Assembly: GCA_964019425.1 (NCBI GenBank)
Contig: OZ025836.1
Span: 186,001 to 250,000, forward strand
From: Flectonema sp. DT1601
Taxonomy: Eukaryota > Euglenozoa > Diplonemea > Diplonemida > Diplonemidae
Length of the DNA: 64,000 nucleotides
Reading direction: 5' to 3'
This document shows, one piece after another, positions 59,701-64,000 of this stretch. Under the pieces are notes generated by a model. It did no database searches. It was not told where the DNA came from and worked only from the letters and a program-made list of their open reading frames with translations. The position numbers were made by a program, and so were the translations under genes. Every line of letters begins with the position of its first letter. Within the stretch, counting starts at the first letter, position 1.

Positions 59701-62700
59701 CCACCATTCGTCTTGTGTGAAATATGAAGTTCCATACTGTGATCTCGGATAACTACCATACCCAACAGGTTCTATTGAAATAGGCTTCCTACTAAACGAG
59801 TAGTCAGTAGTGGTCGCATCACATGACTCATCTCTAAACGAGATCCGATGCCAACTATACAATCCATGACCAGATATTTGAGATACAGTAGGGTATTCAC
59901 TTAAGAGATGTATGTGAGAACTAGAAGGTGTTTCCCAACTTCCATAAGTCACAATACTATTAATTCGTATCGTAAATGATAATGACATATTCGTATCTGC
60001 AAAATATAAATTTGGATATGGCCAAACTGCAAAACAAACTTTCAATCCAACCGCATGCTGATAAGACTGAGTAGGCAGTAGTTGTAATTCTGGTTGAGAG
60101 ATTCCAGTAATATTGATTGGTGTTTGTAATCCAGTTGTCGTTGAATTACATGTTTCTGCAAATTTAATTTGCATTCCACTAGAAAGCAACGTACCGTACA
60201 ATGAAAAAACTGCATCAGACCCATACGGCAGCTCTAATACGGTTTTATTGTTGATAGAGGCAAGTTCAACTACTCCGAATGCAATGAAATTTGAACCATA
60301 AACTGGTCTCTGACCTGAAACATCAGTAGTAATTATCCCAGACACAGAAGGGTCATCCTCATCATTTGACTTTTCATATGTTAAATAAAATTCAGAAGAG
60401 GAATACTTATACTGAGAATATTCCTCAGACAAAACTGATATACAAAATTGCAACCATTCAACAGGCTCAGATGTGTGGATTTCTGATAGCTGTAATGTCG
60501 CTTTTGACGTATCAGACAAATGATGAAAACTATTATATAAATAATTAATATTACCATCTGAATATGTAGAATCGTTGTATAATTTCATATAAATAGGATT
60601 AGCTATACTCGAATGAGAAATTGTCGCATTTGGAATGCAACTTTCCTGCAATGACACGCTCATAAATGGTCTGAAACCGATACCTTCGATAACCAACTCT
60701 GGTGTCGTACCTTTATATACGAAGACTTGTTGTCCTCTTTGAGAGTCATGTTCAGATGTTGTTATTGTTTTTATCGATACTCCACATGTAAATTTTATTC
60801 CGGTATCGAAAAAAAGATGATTCGGATTGCTGTATAAACTAATACAGACATGAAGTCCGATTGCTTGCCTTGAGGTCTGATCTTCCCTAATAGAGATGTA
60901 ACCTGATGATATAACTGAGTATGAATTAGGACCAATATCCGTATTGTTCGTTGATGACTTTCCGACATAACCTCGTCCAGTGATAGGAACGTCTGGCCAT
61001 GATTGAGATGCGGATGACGCTTCGCATGATTTTGAAAATCTGATTTGCATTTTATCGTTCAAACCTATCCCATTTAACGAATGATTTGTACGTGTTCCCC
61101 ATCCTACTATAAAATATTTAACTTTATCATCGTCTACTGTAATAAGTTCTACTACCGTCATGAAGTATGATTCGTACATGGCTGAAAAGTCAGATCCATC
61201 AACGAATTGCGACATACAAAGCTGCATGTTTTCGAATGGTTCGGATGTGTGTTCGTATCGAAGTCTGAGATAGCCTCCTGATTCACTTTTATTCGTATTT
61301 GATACGTCTACTAGATCAGGTGGGTTGTCACTTATTGAAGTCATCGTATTCGGAAAGTATATCCTTATGACCTCGTGAACTGAATTAGATGTTGTATTCA
61401 CTGAGGTGGTACAACCACCATTCTCTTGAATGCTGAATCGAAGAAAGTGAAACAACCCAGTCCCATTTAAGTATAGCTGCGGTGTTTGCTTTCGATAAAT
61501 AAATAAAGTCTGTCCAGGTGTAATGTCTTCTTCATACAATGAAATTGATGTGATTCTAATCGTGAAATCAATTCTAAGACCGGTGTCGTAAAAGTCTTCA
61601 CTTGGAGAATCCCAAACAGCAAAACAAACTTTAACATTCGACTGAACCTTTAAAGATTGATCATGACTGAATCTAACTAAACCAGCTGTATCACCTCTCG
61701 TGATGTGAATGTTACTTTCACTCCAATAGGTTGGTTCTGAATTCCAAGCACCAGTCAGAGAACCAGAAATATTAACTGGAGTCCTGTAATCAGTAAAAGG
61801 ATATCCGCAATCAGATCCACTTGACACGAGTTGGATTTGCATACCACTCGTTAGACCAATCCCACTTAAATAATGAACTGTTGTATCTCCAAAAGGGATT
61901 TCTAACGAACTCTGCTCATCAATTAATGATAAATTAACACTAACAACATTAACCTCCCAATTAATATCAAACTTATTACCAGAACTGTATTCTGACAGAC
62001 AGAGTTTTTGTAGTGATGAGAATGGTGAATAAAATCGAGTCATTTCGTTATTTAATTCTAATGAAGCAGTTTGAAATGTTGTGTCGGAAACAACGATTGA
62101 AGACTGCTCTACTTCGGTAACTGTGTCAGCATAATAAGCACAAGATTGAAATATACCACCTCTGATCCAAGGATAAAGCCCTTCTCCGTATAACGTTATA
62201 TTCGTAACTTTTCCGTAATATGATCGAAGAGTAGTGTTGTGCGAAGCGATGTGATATCTGTCTGTTTCTGTGTTTGGAAAACTACTACTTTGCAAGAGAG
62301 GACCATCATCAGACCTGACCCATTCCAAAACGACGAGGATGTTAACTCTTAGCTGGGTTGTTACAAAAGATGTAAAATCATTCGCGTACAGAGCTAAGCA
62401 AACCTTTAGATCGTATCTGTGTCTTAACGAATGCTCTTGGGGAAGATAGAATCGACCTTGTGTCCCTGCTCTTTGATATACCGTCCAATTATATCCAAAG
62501 TCATCTGAAGTACTATTATACACGTCAGTTATATTTATAGGATTAGCAATCTCATTCGGACCAGTTGAGTCGCAGTCGTATTGAAATTTTATTTGCATTC
62601 CTTCCGATAGACCAATCCCTACAACAGTTTTATGTCCGACATCTCCGTAGTACCATTCTAACTTCTTCTGATCTGATATTGTTTTTAAGAGTACTATTTG

Positions 62701-64000
62701 AACGTATAATTCACTTGGAAAACTGAAATCCGATCCATTTGCTACCCTACTCATGCATATAACTGATCGAACGTATTGAACTTCAGAAATTTCAGACAAC
62801 CATGCAGGAAATAAAACCGATGCTGTGCTTCTCAAAGGTTGCGGATTCACAGTTACATTCTGCAGTGCTAACGGAGTATGCCATCCCCAAGTCGGAACAG
62901 AATTAGAGCATCCTTTCCCTGTTTGATACAGATCCTCCTGCTGAAGTGAGATTCGGTAATTTTCTTCTAAATTAAGACCTTCTAAGTCTACCCAAGTATC
63001 AGTTCCTTTATATAATCGAATGACTCCAAAAACACCGATAGTAACATTATTAACAACAGCAATATCAAGTGAAGGCAACAGTGAAAGACTAACACTCTCA
63101 GATATGGTTATTGATTCTGTAAGCGTCTCTGTTAGAGAGAGAGATTCTGAAAGAGTTTCAGTCAACGATTCTGACAATGATAAAGTGACCGACTCAGTTA
63201 ACGTCTCAGTCAAACTCAATGAATGCGATAATGAAATAGTCATCGATATTGAGTCAGTCAAACTTAAACTTTCTGTTAATGTCAAACTTTCAGAAACCGT
63301 ATCAGTTAAAGATAACGACAACGACTCACTCAAACTAATAGAAACAGATATCGAAAGACTCATACTGATCGATTTACTCAACGTCTTTGACAACGAATCT
63401 GTCAACGATTCGGTTATAGAAACAGTTATACTGTAAGAGTGACTTATTGACTCTGACAGTGAATCTGTTTCAGAAATTGAATCTGACTCAGATAGCGACA
63501 TACTCAGAGTCTCAGAATGAGACTCACTTAGAGAACTCGAAATCGATTTAGTTATCGACAATGACTTCGATATTGAAAAAGTCATACTTTTCGATAACGA
63601 CAGTGAAAGAGACTTACTAATCGATATCGACTTTGATAAAGTTAATGAATGGCTTATTGAATGTGATATTGAACGAGACAACGACATCGACTCAGAAATA
63701 CTGCTACTCATCGACAATGAAATAGTATCAGTAAAAGTAATCGTATCTGTGAAGGATAAAGAAATACTCATACTAAACGACTCCGATATTGATTTAGATA
63801 AAGAAATAGACTTAGACAACGTCTTTGTTTCACTCTCCGACAATGATAACGACAGTGACAGTGACAGAGATTCTGATAAAGTCTCTGATAACGTATCTGT
63901 TAATGTATAGGTAAACGTCTCTGTCGCAGTTGGCAATGATAAACTAATGGTAAACGTTGCTGTTGCAGTTGGTAAACTTAACGATACTGTTATCGATTCT
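21166..64000 (-). CDS. Giant multi-domain receptor-like protein, at least 14,120 aa (5' end outside window)
   Basis: Exons in order of transcription: 64000-58110, 58019-48345, 48279-32845, 32748-23038, 22961-21736, 21667-21557, 21480-21166 (TAA). The frame is kept across all six introns and the gene is still open at base 64000. Residues, counted from the window edge: Ser/Leu/Thr stalk 1-310; about 25 type A modules 315-7060; EF-hands 7095-7565; about 28 type B modules 7580-10450; CARDB/DUF11-like modules 10460-11950; REJ-like region 11965-12700; GAIN-like region with degenerate GPS to 13045; TM helices near 13075-13095, 13222-13242 and 13250-13272; acidic cytosolic tail; beta-helix-like segment; terminal TM helices. 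REJ-GPS-TM order is that of polycystin-1/receptor-for-egg-jelly proteins, but no PLAT domain is present. A giant surface adhesion or mechanosensory receptor is inferred. Exons 5-7 could be a separate gene. Confidence 0.85.
21481..21556 (-). other. Intron 6 (76 bases)
   Basis: Starts GTATGTTGTTGTTG and ends AACACAAAAACAG, phase 0. TGTTTTTGTG in the first third is the exact reverse complement of CACAAAAACA at the 3' end. Confidence 0.8.
21668..21735 (-). other. Intron 5 (68 bases)
   Basis: Starts GTATGTTTTGAATAG and ends TCAATCAAAAACAG, phase 0. TGTTTTGA near the 5' end is complementary to TCAAAAACA at the 3' end. Confidence 0.78.
22962..23037 (-). other. Intron 4 of the giant gene (76 bases)
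   Basis: Starts GTATGCTGTTGGTG, carries an A25 run and ends ACAG, phase 1. The frame is kept (GNLLT-A-IHLITMATR). This is the junction that decides whether the 3' exons belong to the giant gene. Confidence 0.7.
23925..24535 (-). other. Transmembrane helices of the giant protein (coding)
   Basis: TM1 MSTYLALTYIILIGCSVLW at about 24470-24530, TM2 NLFLLLVLMMVFAGVWLYFF at about 24025-24085, and TM3 VGALSSIVVFSETISLSAGY at about 23935-24000. The roughly 125-residue loop between TM1 and TM2 occupies the place where polycystin-1 carries PLAT, but shows no PLAT motif. HPDLYGISLLGHLLANHVFF before TM2 recalls the polycystin-1 segment preceding its second helix. Confidence 0.7.
24620..25640 (-). other. 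GAIN-like region with degenerate GPS (coding)
   Basis: A helical segment with repeated VMSLKSQQDAL-type helices leads to a GPS-like motif at about 24620-24765: WQCVLFNSELSKWDSSGI, then TSWTCSAQHILYSQITV. The two Trp and two Cys are placed as in GPS motifs. The cleavage triad His-Leu-(Ser/Thr) reads His-Ile-Leu-Tyr here, so self-cleavage is unlikely. The first TM helix follows within about 30 residues. Confidence 0.65.
25650..27850 (-). other. REJ-like region of the giant protein (coding)
   Basis: The segment opens with SATGSWIDVNFARPTDRGN and GLVADVTCLFSSDTQLVITL, then LGSDFEIRPGDYIEL, the signature of the receptor-for-egg-jelly domain. PKD-like strands follow (DSIVLDGSTSS, YKWEATL; LQYSWSQI; YTFTVSVTDP), and a second part has APPAGGTAIVYKEGT, RWVDPEGGGLQFSFGYF and ITVFDNYGEYTTT. 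This order is as in polycystin-1. Confidence 0.75.
27900..32360 (-). repeat. CARDB/DUF11-like beta modules (coding)
   Basis: About ten to twelve units of roughly 110-150 residues. Typical strings are GQSHTFRYVVDNIQSGSVAS, TCTVGDVAVGSTSLIISGEY and CTVNDISPMQSEYLTITT: a 'Y/F-x-V-x-N-x-G' strand, a hydrophobic core strand, then C-x-(V/L)-G-D/N-(I/V)-x(3-6)-S. This matches cell-surface adhesion modules of the CARDB/DUF11 kind. Family assignment is by pattern only. Confidence 0.6.
32390..41100 (-). repeat. Type B modules, about 28 tandem copies (coding)
   Basis: Units of about 100 residues: an LxGxxLSxxDxVxWV opening with a Cys soon after, then G-x-Y-x-(I/V)CYK-x(4-9)-W-x-(x)VG, and a linker such as LPxxxxPxxV. 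Examples: DICYKVGGHSWGYMG, YKTCYRHRQNSWAPTG, VDICFRETENSDWMKVG, YTVCYKHKDNSWRGLN. Two cysteines per unit suggest one disulfide each. The last unit is split by the intron at 32749-32844, and splicing restores the motif (GICLNVAGTGWHHVG). Confidence 0.85.
32749..32844 (-). other. Intron 3 of the giant gene (96 bases)
   Basis: Starts GTATGTATTTCC plus a T run, followed at once by an A run and GGAAAAATAATAC, its near-perfect reverse complement. It ends TTAAAACACAG, phase 1. Splicing joins DTVAVG to FISVARAGL and restores a type B module. Confidence 0.88.
41150..42560 (-). other. EF-hand cluster within the giant protein (coding)
   Basis: Seven EF-hand loops: DTDRSGSLSLSE, DVDRSLSVDLSE (Gly replaced by Ser), DINRNGYVEIDE, a variant around DSVERDGMLSKEE, DIDKDGFCSLSE, DLNYDGLLSQEE and DRNKDDFVSLSE (Gly replaced by Asp). 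An eighth degenerate one lies near EIVTDDGRVSMSE. Four have canonical calcium ligands. They sit between the type A and type B arrays, on the presumed extracellular side. Confidence 0.85.
48280..48344 (-). other. Intron 2 of the giant gene (65 bases)
   Basis: Starts GTGTGTATTTTG, ends AAAAAATAAACAG, phase 1. Splicing joins ASVVIG to IRTISSYNHP, completing a type A module. Confidence 0.88.
58020..58109 (-). other. Intron 1 of the giant gene (90 bases)
   Basis: Starts GTTTGGTTATTATTTTTTTG, carries a 24-base A run, ends AACAACAACAG, phase 1. Its length is a multiple of three and it has no stop, so it masquerades as a poly-lysine segment inside a module; splicing restores EYTG-SLDYN. Confidence 0.85.
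63070..64000 (-). repeat. Ser/Leu/Thr-rich repeat stalk (coding)
   Basis: At least 310 residues of an S-x-S-x pattern: units such as SLSLSES, TDTLSES, SISLSKS and TESLTES. Every second residue is mostly Ser or Thr, alternating with Leu, Ile or acidic/basic residues. This suggests an extended, possibly O-glycosylated beta-like stalk at the far N-terminal side. It continues past the window edge, where two SLSLPTATxTF units are visible. Confidence 0.85.

Larger units (their letters stand above)
42670..63060 (-). repeat. Type A modules, about 25 tandem copies (coding)
   Basis: Each module of about 225-330 residues has two related halves. Half 1: a VYxGxxPxL strand, GxGLxSWHRI, a Cys, then EHV...LCISEYxSGxDFSI and VVELxSI. 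Half 2: PYGxxSxHxLxGxGL, xGMQIKFxxxC, TPMNITG, QTxQHxxxLKVCLSxWPxPS and FFDTGLxIDxxI. I count 19 'GMQIKF'-type motifs before the intron at 48280 and six after it. Both halves share G-x-GL, an invariant Cys about ten residues later and a second Cys in the L(K)xCLS/CIS strand, so each is probably a disulfide-closed beta-sandwich. No known family is recognised. Confidence 0.85.

Noticed and set aside
63020-63436. 138-codon plus-strand frame rich in Val/Ser/Asp
   Set aside because: Antisense shadow of the Ser/Leu repeat stalk, created by the repeat's base composition.

Overview
The window is nuclear DNA of a unicellular eukaryote. Its genes carry short GT-AG introns of 65-96 bases. Long A/T homopolymers lie between genes and inside introns but not inside exons. 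It also holds eukaryotic transposons (a LINE, a Penelope-like reverse transcriptase and a Mutator-like element). I cannot name the lineage. Head-to-tail gene order on one strand would suit Euglenozoa. The homopolymer-rich introns and giant surface proteins would equally suit other protists such as foraminifera or other Rhizaria.

Layout: 1-3873 is a transposon graveyard. A non-LTR retrotransposon (gag-like ORF1, then a 2A-like motif and an AP endonuclease cut by the window edge) sits inside a Penelope-like reverse transcriptase gene. 3874-6010 is gene-free and holds a MITE-like inverted repeat and a palindromic repeat. 6011-20348 holds small and medium genes, all on the minus strand: a secreted or type I membrane protein; a 65-aa two-exon gene; a two-TM cysteine-loop protein; a tail-anchored coiled-coil protein; twin 59-aa genes with identical exon/intron layout; three small proteins ending in CCK, two of them near-identical tandem copies; an unknown 350-aa protein; and a histidine phosphatase with an RIIa/Dpy-30-like docking domain. 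A decayed Mutator-like DNA transposon (8521-10873, plus-strand transposase) interrupts this array.

21166-64000 is the main discovery. Six short introns join what look like three separate giant reading frames plus three smaller 3' exons into one gene of at least 14,120 codons, still open at the right edge. In order the product has: a Ser/Leu/Thr repeat stalk; about 25 modules of an unrecognised type ('A'); a cluster of about seven EF-hands; about 28 modules of a second type ('B', with a Cys-Tyr-Lys...Trp signature); CARDB/DUF11-like modules; REJ-like domains; a degenerate GAIN/GPS; transmembrane segments; a cytosolic acidic tail; and a terminal beta-helix/TM part that might instead be a separate gene. 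It reads as a polycystin-1-like giant adhesion or mechanosensory surface receptor without PLAT.

Two genome-level patterns stand out. The introns are T-rich after the 5' splice site and A-rich before the terminal CAG, the reverse of the usual polypyrimidine arrangement, and their ends are often complementary. Nine genes have a separate, more conventional AG acceptor 11-91 bases upstream of the start codon, which together with the one-strand layout makes polycistronic transcription with trans-splicing worth testing.
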